NCBI GenBank assembly: GCA_003163855.1 | Contig: PLRJ01000058.1 | Coordinates: 16,026 to 53,598, forward strand | Direction of reading: 5' to 3' | Length of the DNA stretch: 37,573 nucleotides | Source of the DNA: Bryobacterales bacterium | GTDB lineage: Bacteria > Acidobacteriota > Terriglobia > Bryobacterales > Bryobacteraceae | Shown: positions 16,588-26,063 of the stretch, piece after piece | Layout: every line of letters begins with the position of its first letter | Position numbering within the stretch: the stretch's first letter is position 1 | Made by a program: the position numbers and the translations under genes | The notes under the pieces: model-generated | Databases searched by the model: none | Told to the model about the DNA's origin: nothing | What the model saw: the letters and a program-made list of their open reading frames with translations, nothing else

Positions 16588-18294
16588 TTATCCTTGTGCT
16601 GAAATCGGCCTAAATCCTTTGCCTTCCAGCACGTGGATGTAGCGGTTTACTGGCAGTCCTGTCAGCCGCTCCACCCGTTTACTGGGAGCGGGCCAGTGGA
16701 TTTCAACCTCGTCGACAGCGGCAGCCTTTCCGATGCCCAGCACCATCCTTGGATCGTGTGACGAAAGATAGCTTCCGCCGCTGGTCTTTAGCCGCGAGCG
16801 TTTCTGGGCGCCCGCCGTCCAGAAAACCTTGGCGCCCACTGCGTCGCGATTGCAATCGACCCCTTCCAGCTTGAGTCCAAGCCAATTGTTGCCTCCCGCC
16901 GCCTTGTTCTTCAGCAGTAAGGGCGCCCCGCCATTCACGCACACCAGAACGTCTACTGCGCCGTTATTCAAATAGTCGCCAACTGCCAAACCACGCGCAT
17001 TAAAGAAGCCTGCGAAGGCCGGACCCGCCTGCTGGCTGACATTATGCAGCTTTCCATCCTCATTCTGATGGAACAGCAGCAACGGCTCCTTCCACTTCAC
17101 TTGCAGCGTGTACTCGCCAATCATGTCGTCCGGGTGCCCGTTGGCCAGAATCAGATCCATCCGCCCGTCGTTGTCGTAGTCGAAATATTTCAATCCCCAT
17201 CCGCTTAGCAGCCGCGTTGCCTGCGCCACTCCTTCGAAAGCGGCCAAATCGTGGAACGTCTCATCCTTGTTGTTGGCATAGACGGAAAACATCTCCTGGT
17301 CCACATTCGCCACGAACAGGTCTTCCCATCCATCGTTGGTCAGGTCGGCTGAATCGACTCCCATGCCTGAACGCGCCTTGCCGTTCTCGCTATAGCCAAC
17401 CTCCGCCGCCAGCGCAATCTCTTCCCACTTCCAGCCGTGCGGACCAGGACCGCGATTGATATACAGATAGTTCTGCACCGTGTCGTTCGCCACGAACAGA
17501 TCCATTCGCCCGTCGTTATTAACGTCGGTAGCCACCACTCCCAGACCCTTCCCTACAGCCTTGCCAATGGGTGTGCCCTTACTCACTTCAGTAAAAGTGC
17601 CGTCTCCGTTGTTGTGATACAGCAGGCTGGTAGTGCCTTCAAATACCTTCGGAATGCAGTAATAACTCTTGCCGAGTTTATTGCTGCCGCAACCGGACCG
17701 GTGGCCTGGAGCATAATTCACAAAGCTGCACACGAACAAATCCAGCTTACCGTCGCCGTCGTAATCAAACCAGACCGCGCTGGTTGTCCAATTTGTATTG
17801 CTGAGGCCGGCTTTAGCCGTCACGTCCTGAAACGTACCGTCGCGATTGTTCCTGTAGAGAAGGCAGCCGCTATAGCCGCTCACAAAGATATCGGGCCAGC
17901 CATCGTTGTCATAATCCCCAACGGCAACGCCCATGCCGAATATGCCGCCAGCTACTCCCGCCTGTATCGTGACGTCTGTGAATGTGCCATCGCGGTTGTT
18001 CTTGTACAGCGCATTCCGCACTGGCTTAGTGGGCTTCCAGAAGTCGGACGGCCCGGAGTTTACCAGGTAAATATCCATCCAGCCGTCGTTGTCGTAATCC
18101 AGAAACGCGGCGCCCGGGCCCATCGTCTCGGGCAGATAGCGCTGGTCGGAGATAGCGCTTTCATGCACAAAGGTAATCCCGCTCTGAGCCGCCGATAGCT
18201 CCGCGAACAACGACGCTTCTTGCCCGTTCGTGCGCAGCGCCATTACTCCGGCCGAGGCTAGCCCCATCCACTGCCGTCTATTTAAATGCTTCAA
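16588..18294 (-). CDS. Exported FG-GAP/VCBS repeat protein with ASPIC/UnbV domain (CRTAC1-like), copy 1
   Basis: A 568-residue protein with a twin-arginine-like signal ([12 protein letters not shown]), probably exported folded. Seven FG-GAP-type repeats carry calcium loops of the form [14 protein letters not shown], which predicts a seven-bladed propeller; the seventh has DYLNNG in place of DxDxDG. The C-terminal ~110 residues are the ASPIC/UnbV domain ([37 protein letters not shown]). The start is TTG: it sits 6 bases after the stop of the upstream VWFA gene, and the next ATG would delete the RR motif. The family has no settled biochemical role; related proteins bind calcium at cell surfaces or in the matrix. 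A paralog of the same length lies at 29949-31655. Conserved cysteines (VCSFV, SGCGSN, YYCIP) are shared by both. Confidence 0.88.
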   Translation of the reverse strand: MKHLNRRQWMGLASAGVMALRTNGQEASLFAELSAAQSGITFVHESAISDQRYLPETMGPGAAFLDYDNDGWMDIYLVNSGPSDFWKPTKPVRNALYKNNRDGTFTDVTIQAGVAGGIFGMGVAVGDYDNDGWPDIFVSGYSGCLLYRNNRDGTFQDVTAKAGLSNTNWTTSAVWFDYDGDGKLDLFVCSFVNYAPGHRSGCGSNKLGKSYYCIPKVFEGTTSLLYHNNGDGTFTEVSKGTPIGKAVGKGLGVVATDVNNDGRMDLFVANDTVQNYLYINRGPGPHGWKWEEIALAAEVGYSENGKARSGMGVDSADLTNDGWEDLFVANVDQEMFSVYANNKDETFHDLAAFEGVAQATRLLSGWGLKYFDYDNDGRMDLILANGHPDDMIGEYTLQVKWKEPLLLFHQNEDGKLHNVSQQAGPAFAGFFNARGLAVGDYLNNGAVDVLVCVNGGAPLLLKNKAAGGNNWLGLKLEGVDCNRDAVGAKVFWTAGAQKRSRLKTSGGSYLSSHDPRMVLGIGKAAAVDEVEIHWPAPSKRVERLTGLPVNRYIHVLEGKGFRPISAQG

Positions 18295-18300
18295 ACGCGC

Positions 18301-20478
18301 CTATTCTAGCGTGAAGGTAGCCGATTCTTCGGCCATTTCCGCGCCCTGTTTTACAACAAACCGAATCCGATAATTACCGGGCTCCAATTTAGTTGTAGGA
18401 ACCGTGGCTACATATTGAATTCGGCCTTGTTCATCAGGTGCCCCGAGCGCCGGCGAACCGCTTCCCATCACCTGTCCGTCGCGGCTGAACTCCATTACCA
18501 GAACGGATTTCGCCGTTTCCTTCTGATTCGGGTAAATCGTGACGAAGAAGGACATGCTATCCGTCTCACTTTTCTTCAGCACCGGGCTGAGAGTCGGCGT
18601 CACTACTTTGTCAGCCATCAGGAACGGATCTTCCGGCGTTGTGCTGTCCGATTTGCCGCGCAGTCCGCGCATCATAGCAACGCTGCTGATACCCAGCTTC
18701 GCTTCCACCGGCGGCATGAAGAACACCGACTTGCGCGCACTCACGCTATTGTTCGTCCTGTCCAAAACACCCGTCTCCAGCGTGTAGCGTCCTGGCTCCA
18801 ATTCAAAATGCTCATTGGCAATGAAATGGCTGGTCTTTAACTCGGCCACTTGCGAACTCAGCGCGGAAACCGGCACGTCCTTGCTGAACTTCCGCACCAC
18901 CGTACCCTTCGCGTCCTTTACCATCGCAACGTAGGCTAAGTCACCCTGATAGTGGCCGCTTCCCTTCTCCTCCGAGACCGTGATGCTCGCAAGCGGCACG
19001 TCTACCAGCAGGTCACATAGCGAAGAGGCAGCCGGCCCGCGAAAGTGCATGCCCGCTGCCTGAAAACCGAACGCTTTGGGCAATGGCTTCGTATCCAAAG
19101 CTTGCATGACCGGGTATTCGTAGGGTGCCAACACCGTGCCACTGGCAACCACCGATGCCGGCAACGCGAAATATCCCGCGCGCGACTGCAGGCGCACATT
19201 GTTGCGACTGGTTCTTAACTCAACCTTTCGGAAAGAACCGTCATATTTCTCGATGCCGGGATTGTAGGTGATTTCGTAATAGGTCTCGATATCCTCGCTC
19301 ACCTTTCTTAGTGGCTCACGGAAATCGTTGGTGTTGGCAATCAGAAAGCCGCCGGTCGATTCTGCCAGGTTCGCCAAGGTATCTTGCGTGTTCGCTTTAC
19401 CTGCATTAATGGCCGTGTCTGTCGCTTGGGCCATTGCCGGCGTCACCGATCCGTTCCCTCGATGCGACATGTTCTGCCGCGCCGCCGAAGTCGCATCACG
19501 CAACTGGGACACCGCTTCCTGATTCAACGCCTTCGTATTCAAACCCGTCGCTTCAATCGAGTAAAACGTCACGTTGAAACGATTCGCCGTGCTGATAACC
19601 GTCTTGAAAGTTTCCTCCATACCCTGCGGCACGCCGAAGCCCGAGGAAAAGAACAGCACCGATTTGCGCCCAGGTAAACGATACTGCTGCCTTACCGCAT
19701 CCAGCAGCCCGTAAATGGCCGCGCGTCCCGTCTGCGCCAGTTCAGTCGTCCGGGTAAGCAGCAGGGTGTTGTACATCATTTGCGCCATTGCCTGGTCCGC
19801 CGCCAACCCTGAATCAGGCGCGCCGCCTGCCCCGCTTCCACCGCCTCCGGTGGACATGTTGCCGAGTTGCTCACCCATCGAATCGCCGCCGCTGTTCGGC
19901 CCCATCAGCTGCTGCATCTGCGCTTGAATTTGCGCACTGTCCGACTTGAACTCGTCGTACTTGCCGCTGGTCGCCCGCTCAATTGCTTTTCTGATTAGAT
20001 CGCGATTGTTGGTAAACGCCTGCAGCGCCTCCAGGTTTTCGCCTAGAACCAGAACGCCCATATAGACGTTCTGCGGCAGTTCATTCTTTAGCAGATCGAG
20101 CGCAGCTGACCGCGCCAGTTGGCGCGCATTCAAATCGAGCCGGTTGAAGATCAGCGTCACCAGCCGAATCTCGTGCAGCGGGTTCAGCGGCTTCTCCGCC
20201 GGAGCGGTTCCCGTCTGGAGCGCTTGCCTTTTCTCTTCGGCCGCCAGCACCCCAGAGCCTTGAATCAGCCGGAGCGACTTAATCGGCCGTTCTACACCGT
20301 TGTCGAAAAGCGTCAGGTCTTCCGCTCGCAGGTTGGTTACAGGCGCGCCTTTTTTATCGCGCGCCACAACGTCTAGCAGCACCTCGTCCGTACCGGCGCG
20401 AATGACGGTATCGCTCTGCCCCGCCCCAATCGGCAGCGCCGTCAAACCAACCGCGAGCCAAACCCAGACCGCCTTCAC
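18301..20478 (-). CDS. Secreted VWFA-related protein of the acidobacterial type, copy 1
   Basis: A 725-residue protein with a signal peptide (VWLAVGLTALPIGAGQ). The start resembles the acidobacterial VWFA-related family: 'EVLLDVVARDKKGAPVTNLR' and 'EDLTLFDNGVERPIKSLRL', a small beta domain, then a Rossmann-like VWFA core with 'RKSVLFFSSGFGVPQGMEET'. The usual metal-site motif DxSxS is replaced by 'LVTLIFNRLDLNAR' (106-119), so metal-dependent adhesion is doubtful. A Gly/Met/Ser-rich loop (~195-225) interrupts the core, and the C-terminal half is beta-rich. The start is GTG and abuts the TAA of the upstream paralog (TAAGTG), a sign of translational coupling and of recent tandem duplication. 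Its partner is unknown; a structural or protein-binding role in the envelope is inferred. Confidence 0.85.
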   Translation of the reverse strand: MKAVWVWLAVGLTALPIGAGQSDTVIRAGTDEVLLDVVARDKKGAPVTNLRAEDLTLFDNGVERPIKSLRLIQGSGVLAAEEKRQALQTGTAPAEKPLNPLHEIRLVTLIFNRLDLNARQLARSAALDLLKNELPQNVYMGVLVLGENLEALQAFTNNRDLIRKAIERATSGKYDEFKSDSAQIQAQMQQLMGPNSGGDSMGEQLGNMSTGGGGSGAGGAPDSGLAADQAMAQMMYNTLLLTRTTELAQTGRAAIYGLLDAVRQQYRLPGRKSVLFFSSGFGVPQGMEETFKTVISTANRFNVTFYSIEATGLNTKALNQEAVSQLRDATSAARQNMSHRGNGSVTPAMAQATDTAINAGKANTQDTLANLAESTGGFLIANTNDFREPLRKVSEDIETYYEITYNPGIEKYDGSFRKVELRTSRNNVRLQSRAGYFALPASVVASGTVLAPYEYPVMQALDTKPLPKAFGFQAAGMHFRGPAASSLCDLLVDVPLASITVSEEKGSGHYQGDLAYVAMVKDAKGTVVRKFSKDVPVSALSSQVAELKTSHFIANEHFELEPGRYTLETGVLDRTNNSVSARKSVFFMPPVEAKLGISSVAMMRGLRGKSDSTTPEDPFLMADKVVTPTLSPVLKKSETDSMSFFVTIYPNQKETAKSVLVMEFSRDGQVMGSGSPALGAPDEQGRIQYVATVPTTKLEPGNYRIRFVVKQGAEMAEESATFTLE

Positions 20479-22650
20479 TTAAGGCTCCAGCGTGAAGCTG
20501 ACAGTTTCCGCCGCGCCTTCACCCCCCTGCTTCGCCAGAAAGCGAACCTGGTAACTGCCAGGCTCAAAACTGCTCAGTGGAGCCGTTGCTACATACTGAA
20601 TACGGCCCTGCGCGTCAGCCTTGCCGAGTTGTGCCGGCACGTTGCCCAGAACCTGGCCGTCCTTGCTGAATTCCATCACCAGAGCCGGTATGTCCGTGCT
20701 GGCCTTATCAGCGTAGACGACGACGTAAAAAGGCAGTCCTGACATTTCCGATTTCTTGATCGTCGGATCGACGAAGGGCGTCACCACCTGGTGCTCCATC
20801 AGCAAAGGATCGTTTGGATTCGCAGTTGCTTCCGCCGGCTTCATGTTTCGAACCACCGTGATGCTGCTGATGCTCAGCTTGTCGCCGGCGGCGGGTACAA
20901 TGAAGCTCGATTTTCGTGCACTGATCTTTTCACCGGCTCCATCCAGCACCGCTGCCTCCAGCGTGTAGCGGCCCGGTGCCACCTGGAACGGCTCCGAATA
21001 CACGAAATGCCCAGCCTTGAAGGCCTCCAGCTTGTCGGGCGTAATCTTCAAGGCCACTTCATTCCGCAGCTTCTTAATAATCGTCCCTTTGCCGTCCTTC
21101 ACCATCGCGACATAAGCCAGCTTTCCTTCGAAATCCCCCGCTGCCTTGTTTTCAGCTAGCGTCAGATTACCGATGGGGATATCCAGCACCACATCGCATG
21201 TCGGCGCATCGGCCGCGCCACGGAAGTGCATACCGGCGCTCTTGAATGTGAAGTCGCGCTGCAGTGGCTTCTGATCCAAAGCCTTCAGCAGCGGGACTTC
21301 ATAAGGCAGAACCACCTGGCCATTGGCCGTCATGGACGGTGGCAGCGCAAAGTAACTCGATCGCGATTGCACACGGTAATCCGCATCGGCGGTCTTGACA
21401 GCAATGGTTCGCAGCGAACCATCGTACTTCTCAATCTGCGGATCGTAGGTAATTTCGTAGTAAGTCTCGATGTCTTCGCTGATCTTCTTTACCGGATTCT
21501 TGAAGTCATTGGTATTGGCGATCAAATCGCCGCCCGTCTCCTTCGCCAGCCGTCCCAGTGTGTCCTGCGTATTCGCTTTGCCGCTGTCCATGGCGCTGTC
21601 CTGCGACTTCGCCATCTGCGTATTAACGCCCTGCCCCGGCATAGAGTGCGAAGCCGCCGCCGCATTATTCAAACCCGAAATCGAATCCTGATTAGAGGAC
21701 CGAATCGTCAGCCCGCGCGAATCGATCGAGTAAAAACTTACATTCGACCTGTTGGCAATGCTGATGACGTTTTGAAAAGCCTGCTCAGACCCTTGTGGCA
21801 CCGCGAAGCCGGAGGAAAAGAACAGGATCGTTTTCCGCCCTGGCAGCACATACTGCTCCTTCACCGCGTTCAAAAGCGCAAAAATCGCATTACGTCCCCA
21901 GTCGGTAGAGGCGTCTTCCTGGCCAGCCGTCAGCATCTGCAGCATCATCTGCGCCATCGCCTGATCGGCCGCTTGCGACCCGTTCGGCGCGGCTTCAGCA
22001 CCTGTACCGCCGCCGCCCGTTGACATGCTGTTCACCTGATCGGTCAAGCTGTTGCCGCCGCCCTGCATCGGTCCCACCATCTGTTGCAGATGCGAAACAA
22101 TCGCCGCGGAATCATCGGCAAAGCTGTTTGCGCCGCCCGTCGCTCGAATAATCGCCTTCTTCAATAATTCCCTGTCGTTGGTGAATGGCTGAATCGCCTG
22201 CAGGTTGTGCCCTATTGACAGGACCGACATATATACGTTCTGGCCAAGTTCCGACTTAATCAGCGTCATGGCCGCATCTCGGCACAACACACGCCCGTTC
22301 TGATCCAGGCCATGGAAGATCAGCGTTACCAGCCGGATCTGACGCAGCGGGTCAAGTTGCGTCCTTCCACCCGTGCTGCTCACGCCTTCCTTTCCTTCCA
22401 CCAGCCGAAAAGATTTGATGCTCTTCTTCTGACCGTTGTCGAGAATGGAAAAATCCTCGGGTTTCAAGTCTTTAATCAAGTGGCCCTTCTTGTCCCGAAC
22501 TACGACGTCCAACAGCACTTCTTCGCTTCCGCTGTTCTTAAACACCGGACTCTGGTCGTTCGTGGCGGCGGGCGCTGGCGCAGGCGCCTGGGCAAAAGCC
22601 CCTAGCGCAGTCGCGGCGAAGCAAAGCATCAAAGCGGCACAGCTTTTCAT
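20479..22650 (-). CDS. Secreted VWFA-related protein of the acidobacterial type, copy 2
   Basis: Tandem paralog (723 residues) of the gene just downstream, colinear with it throughout. A signal peptide ends near 'TALGAFAQ' and is followed by a Pro/Ala linker. Shared marks are 'EVLLDVVVRDKKGHLIKDLK', 'EDFSILDNGQKKSIKSFRL', the degenerate metal-site strand 'LVTLIFHGLDQNGR' (107-120), 'RKTILFFSSGFAVPQG' (272-287), a Gly-rich loop (TDQVNSMSTGGGGTGAEAAP), and 'ETYYEITYDPQIEKYDGS'. The C-terminal ~300 residues are beta-rich and end 'VRFLAKQGGEGAAETVSFTL'. A strong AAGGAG ribosome-binding site lies 7 bases before the ATG, so this is probably the better-translated copy and drives its neighbour by coupling. 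It lies 24 bases after the cytochrome c gene, in the same unit. Confidence 0.85.
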   Translation of the reverse strand: MKSCAALMLCFAATALGAFAQAPAPAPAATNDQSPVFKNSGSEEVLLDVVVRDKKGHLIKDLKPEDFSILDNGQKKSIKSFRLVEGKEGVSSTGGRTQLDPLRQIRLVTLIFHGLDQNGRVLCRDAAMTLIKSELGQNVYMSVLSIGHNLQAIQPFTNDRELLKKAIIRATGGANSFADDSAAIVSHLQQMVGPMQGGGNSLTDQVNSMSTGGGGTGAEAAPNGSQAADQAMAQMMLQMLTAGQEDASTDWGRNAIFALLNAVKEQYVLPGRKTILFFSSGFAVPQGSEQAFQNVISIANRSNVSFYSIDSRGLTIRSSNQDSISGLNNAAAASHSMPGQGVNTQMAKSQDSAMDSGKANTQDTLGRLAKETGGDLIANTNDFKNPVKKISEDIETYYEITYDPQIEKYDGSLRTIAVKTADADYRVQSRSSYFALPPSMTANGQVVLPYEVPLLKALDQKPLQRDFTFKSAGMHFRGAADAPTCDVVLDIPIGNLTLAENKAAGDFEGKLAYVAMVKDGKGTIIKKLRNEVALKITPDKLEAFKAGHFVYSEPFQVAPGRYTLEAAVLDGAGEKISARKSSFIVPAAGDKLSISSITVVRNMKPAEATANPNDPLLMEHQVVTPFVDPTIKKSEMSGLPFYVVVYADKASTDIPALVMEFSKDGQVLGNVPAQLGKADAQGRIQYVATAPLSSFEPGSYQVRFLAKQGGEGAAETVSFTLEP

Positions 22651-22674
22651 AAAACGGCTCCTTACTTGGTACGG

Positions 22675-23715
22675 CTAGTCCGGATAAACCGACTTCGCTC
22701 GTACGATTCGTATATCGTGATCGGAAAACATGTGGTGCGAACCCGGCAACTCCACCTTGGGCATGTGACAGGTCGAGCACTCTTTTGTAGCCACCTTGCA
22801 AGCCTTCGCTTCGGGCTTTCCCCCGGCGTGGCAGCTCTGGCACTTAGCATCGTAGGTTGTAGCTACTCTATCAATTTCTTTATGCGGATCGTGGCACGCC
22901 GTGCAGGCAATGCGTTTATCGTCCGCGTCATAGCAACGGCTATTGGCCAGCCGGTAAGGCTGAAAGCGGACGTTCAGGATTCCGCGCGGCCCATTGCTGG
23001 CAATCTGCTCCCACGTGCGGTGACACTGTCCGCAGAAGTTGCTCGTCTCTTCCGTCGTCATGGCCGTCAGCTTTTTCATCGCAAACAATGTCGTGTCCCC
23101 CTTCTTCAGGCCGGCCAGATGATTCGTAGTGTCTCCGTGGCAGCGCTCACACTGCACTCCGGCCGTCATCGAACCAATCGTTAGCTTGCGGTCGGTCACC
23201 GAACCCGTGGAGTGGCAATTGAAACAGGCCACCTTCTCACGCTCGCCCATCGGCCTCCCCAATGCCTCCAGCAATGTGGTCGGCTGGAACTTTTGGTCGC
23301 CCATGGTTAAATCAAGCCCGTCAATCTGACGGTAATAGCTGACGAAGCTCTCGAAATACTCTCCGTCCTTCTCCAGAACATACGTCTGCCCCGCCGCTCC
23401 TAAGCCAAACGCCCAGCCTATGGGCACTGTCAGAGTCTCCTTGCCATCGCTTACCGAGTAGGAACTCTGATCGCCCTTCCGTTCAAGCCGGTACGAATAA
23501 CCCTTGGAGCTGAAAGTCATTACCGGATGACTCTTTAAGACTCCGCACTCAGCCACTAGCTCCATCGCATGTCCCATTGATGTATCCGGATGCGGCTTCG
23601 CCTGCGCCGTGTGGCATGTGGCGCATGCGCGCGCCGGTCGCGAACTAATAACCGGACCTGTATCGCTGGCGCGCAGCGTTAAAGCCGCAACAGCGACAAA
23701 TAGCGCAGCCTTCAT
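22675..23715 (-). CDS. Seven-heme c-type cytochrome, exported
   Basis: A 346-residue periplasmic or surface electron-transfer protein. A short signal peptide (KAALFVAVAALTLRAS) precedes seven CxxCH heme-binding motifs: CATCH 31-35, CFNCH 164-168, CERCH 189-193, CGQCH 228-232, CTACH 271-275, CQSCH 292-296 and CSTCH 313-317. The gap between hemes 1 and 2 holds a ~125-residue non-heme beta domain (YSYRLERKGDQSSYSV ... FESFVSYYRQIDGLDL), so it is not a simple tandem-heme wire. Free histidines (for example H63, H199, H278) may be distal ligands. The start overlaps the stop of the upstream TPR gene by 4 bases (ATGA). The redox partner and any catalytic activity are unknown; the arrangement is loosely like other multiheme proteins found beside TPR genes in acidobacteria. 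Confidence 0.9.
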   Translation of the reverse strand: MKAALFVAVAALTLRASDTGPVISSRPARACATCHTAQAKPHPDTSMGHAMELVAECGVLKSHPVMTFSSKGYSYRLERKGDQSSYSVSDGKETLTVPIGWAFGLGAAGQTYVLEKDGEYFESFVSYYRQIDGLDLTMGDQKFQPTTLLEALGRPMGEREKVACFNCHSTGSVTDRKLTIGSMTAGVQCERCHGDTTNHLAGLKKGDTTLFAMKKLTAMTTEETSNFCGQCHRTWEQIASNGPRGILNVRFQPYRLANSRCYDADDKRIACTACHDPHKEIDRVATTYDAKCQSCHAGGKPEAKACKVATKECSTCHMPKVELPGSHHMFSDHDIRIVRAKSVYPD

Positions 23716-24842
23716 GGAGTGCTCTTGTTTGCTTCGTCGGACGCCTTGCGCTCTTTCAAGAATTCCTGCCGTTCTTTTGCCGCGTCTTCCTTACGCCCCA
23801 CCTTGGCATAGGCGGACGCCAGGGCCATATGGACTTGTGGGCTGCCTGGCGCCAGCGCTCGCGCCCGCTCCAGTTCCTTCACCCCGCGCGCAGGATCAAT
23901 GTCTCCCTCACATAGAATCCTCCCCAGCACCGCGTGCGCCGGGAAAGAAGTCGAGTTCGCCTGCACCGCCGATTCCGCGTACGGCAACGCAATCTTGTAA
24001 TCTTGAACGCGCAAATACTCCGAAGCTAGCGTGACTAGAGTCGGAACATGTGCCGGCTGCGCTACCAGTTCTTTCTTAAGCTCGGCGAGCCCCGCGTCCA
24101 CATCGCTGAATAAGAGGAAGCTCCCGTAAATGTAATGCATGTTGGGCTGATTGGGATATTTCTCCACCGCGGCTTTCAGTTCCGTCGCCGCCAGTGCCGT
24201 CTTCAACGCGGTTGCATCGTACATGGCGCGTCCCACATCCAGTACCATTTCGCGCTCCGACGGGGGCAGTTCGGACGGCAGCAACGGCTTGCGCAAAGCA
24301 GCTATCCCCATGGCTTCCACATAGTCGGGCTGCTCCAGGTTCCTCTGCGCGAACAGACCAAGCGTCTTCATCGCCTCTTCGTAATCGCCGTTTCTGGTCA
24401 GCAGCAGTGCGAAGTGGTAATGCACAACATCCGAAATAGTCTGATCGGTCCCAATCCCAAGGTCAATCCCGCGCCGGACATGCTTTAGCGAGCTGGAATA
24501 GTCGCGTGTCTGAAATTCGCACAACCCCAGCATCGCCCAACCCACCGCAACGTCCGGCTTGATTAGCGTTAAGTGTTTAAACGCGTCGCGCCCGTCGGCA
24601 TATTCATCCAGATCGTAATAAAGCGTGCCTAAATACCACCAGCCTTCGTCCCACGACGGCTTCAGCGCGACTCCTTTTTTGTATACCGCTATGGCATCGT
24701 CAATGTGGTTGTTCTGCCGGTCTTCCTCGCCCTGCTTGGACAGCTTTTCGATAGCAGCATCCGAACCGGCAAGCGTTTTTTGGGAAAAACCTTGCCCGAT
24801 CGAAAAACATGCACAAACAAGCATGCAGCAAAGAAATTTCAT
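23712..24842 (-). CDS. Exported tetratricopeptide-repeat protein 1
   Basis: 376 residues with an N-terminal signal (FLCCMLVCACFSIGQGFS). Two to three clear TPRs follow at ~30-130 (NNHIDDAIAVYKKGVALKPS; WDEGWWYLGTLYYDLDEYAD), with further degenerate repeats through to ~360. The last repeat contains 'HMALASAYAKVGRKEDAAKE' and a charged tail. TPR solenoids bind partner proteins; here the obvious partners are the cytochrome encoded next to it (4-base overlap) and the second TPR protein (4-base overlap upstream). It has the same mature-gene length (376 codons) as that second TPR gene, and both have a similar 'ER..' charged tail. Chaperoning or docking of the cytochrome is inference. Confidence 0.85.
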   Translation of the reverse strand: MKFLCCMLVCACFSIGQGFSQKTLAGSDAAIEKLSKQGEEDRQNNHIDDAIAVYKKGVALKPSWDEGWWYLGTLYYDLDEYADGRDAFKHLTLIKPDVAVGWAMLGLCEFQTRDYSSSLKHVRRGIDLGIGTDQTISDVVHYHFALLLTRNGDYEEAMKTLGLFAQRNLEQPDYVEAMGIAALRKPLLPSELPPSEREMVLDVGRAMYDATALKTALAATELKAAVEKYPNQPNMHYIYGSFLLFSDVDAGLAELKKELVAQPAHVPTLVTLASEYLRVQDYKIALPYAESAVQANSTSFPAHAVLGRILCEGDIDPARGVKELERARALAPGSPQVHMALASAYAKVGRKEDAAKERQEFLKERKASDEANKSTP

Positions 24843-25969
24843 TTCGCTATCTTCTCCGCGTCCGTTTGCTTAGCGCCTGGCTGCTGGGCCTGTTTTTCGG
24901 CGTTCAACTGTTGCACAATCAGGCGCTCACGGTCGCCATCCTGCTTACGCTTCTCCCGGTAGTAAACCGTGGCCAGCGACACATGCGCCTCCACAAAGCT
25001 GGGCGAAGCTTTCACAATCGATTCTAATGACGAGCGCGCCTCTGGTATCTTTCCCTCGGCAATTCTGACCAAAGCAATCTGATACTGAATGGCGGTGTCG
25101 TCCGGCCTTACCGCTTCCGCTCGCTGAAAATAGGGAAGCGCATGTTCATAATCCTGATCCAGCCGGTACATCGCACCTATATGAAGATTAGCTTGAAAAT
25201 CGTTCGGATCGTGCTCCAGAGCCTTGAGAAATGCTTTCCTGCTGGCGGCCAGATCGCCGGTTGCGAAAAGCGCCTGCCCATAATAGGACCACGCGTCCGG
25301 CAAGTTGTCGTTCAACTCCACAGCCTTCGCGAAATCCGCTACCGCCGGGGCGAATTCTTTAGCGCTGAACTTGGCGGTGCCCATCAGCAGATGAACCTCG
25401 GCTGAGTCTCCATTCTTCAGAATCTGGTCGATTACCACTTGGCCCTCCGTAGTCTGCCCGTCGCGCAGCAGCGCCATGCCAAGCAGGTAGGCCACTCCCA
25501 AATCGGTCGAATTCGCTTGTCGAAGCGGTTGAAGCAACTCGATCGCTTTCTTGTTCTCTCCCTGCCGTAGGTCGCAATCGGCAAGCAGCATCGTAGCCTT
25601 CCCGTTTTGCGGATCGACCGCATGAATCGCCGTCAACTCCTTAGAGGCATTTACATATTCGGCGGACTTGTAATAAGCCAGCGCCAGATTCGTCCGTACT
25701 GCGTTATCCGGTTTGGTTTTCAGCGCGAGTTTATACTGCTGAATGGCCTGCTGGTACTGCCCGGTCCCGATCAGCGCCGCGCCCAGATTCGACCGCACCT
25801 GCGCGGCGTCCGGATACATATCGAGGAAAATTGTGTAATCGTGAATGGCTTCGGCCAGCTTTCCCTCCTGCTGGAGGGTAACGGCCTCTTTCAGTAGTTC
25901 CTGCGGCGACTGCTTCGCCTGGCCAAACAGGGGCAGCGCAGCTACAGCGAATAGAACAAAACGGTACAT
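24839..25969 (-). CDS. Exported tetratricopeptide-repeat protein 2
   Basis: The frame is open further upstream (to 26158), but that part overlaps the end of the receptor gene and encodes non-repeat, basic sequence. The start 'MYRFVLFAVAALPLFGQAKQ' at 25969 gives a proper signal peptide, so I use it (376 residues). About nine TPR-like units follow, including 'GKLAEAIHDYTIFLDMYPDA', 'GQYQQAIQQYKLALKTKPDN', 'KEFAPAVADFAKAVELNDNL' and 'GDLAASRKAFLKALEHDPND'. It ends in a Lys/Gln/Glu-rich tail. No strong ribosome-binding site is visible. It is the first gene of the tightly packed set running to wzt and lies just after a terminator for the receptor gene. Probably a periplasmic scaffold. Confidence 0.85.
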   Translation of the reverse strand: MYRFVLFAVAALPLFGQAKQSPQELLKEAVTLQQEGKLAEAIHDYTIFLDMYPDAAQVRSNLGAALIGTGQYQQAIQQYKLALKTKPDNAVRTNLALAYYKSAEYVNASKELTAIHAVDPQNGKATMLLADCDLRQGENKKAIELLQPLRQANSTDLGVAYLLGMALLRDGQTTEGQVVIDQILKNGDSAEVHLLMGTAKFSAKEFAPAVADFAKAVELNDNLPDAWSYYGQALFATGDLAASRKAFLKALEHDPNDFQANLHIGAMYRLDQDYEHALPYFQRAEAVRPDDTAIQYQIALVRIAEGKIPEARSSLESIVKASPSFVEAHVSLATVYYREKRKQDGDRERLIVQQLNAEKQAQQPGAKQTDAEKIAK

Positions 25970-26010
25970 CACTAAGTTTGTCGAAAGTCTAGCATGCTTC
26001 CCGCGGCAGC

Positions 26011-26043
26011 AAAAATGGCGGGACAGCTTGCGCCATCCCGCCA
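26011..26043 (-). terminator. Rho-independent terminator after the TonB-dependent receptor gene
   Basis: On the minus strand TGGCGGGA (26043-26036) pairs with TCCCGCCA (26023-26016), an 8-bp GC-rich stem with a 12-base loop, followed directly by TTTTT (26015-26011). It starts 20 bases past the receptor stop and ends about 40 bases before the TPR start, leaving almost no room for a promoter between them. Confidence 0.8.
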
Positions 26044-26063
26044 GATTCCCGCTCCGATTCCTC

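Noticed and set aside
17437..18198. 253-codon plus-strand frame opposite ASPIC/UnbV copy 1
   Set aside because: It is the antisense image of the repeated calcium-loop codons and shows the Val/Ile-rich pattern expected from that.
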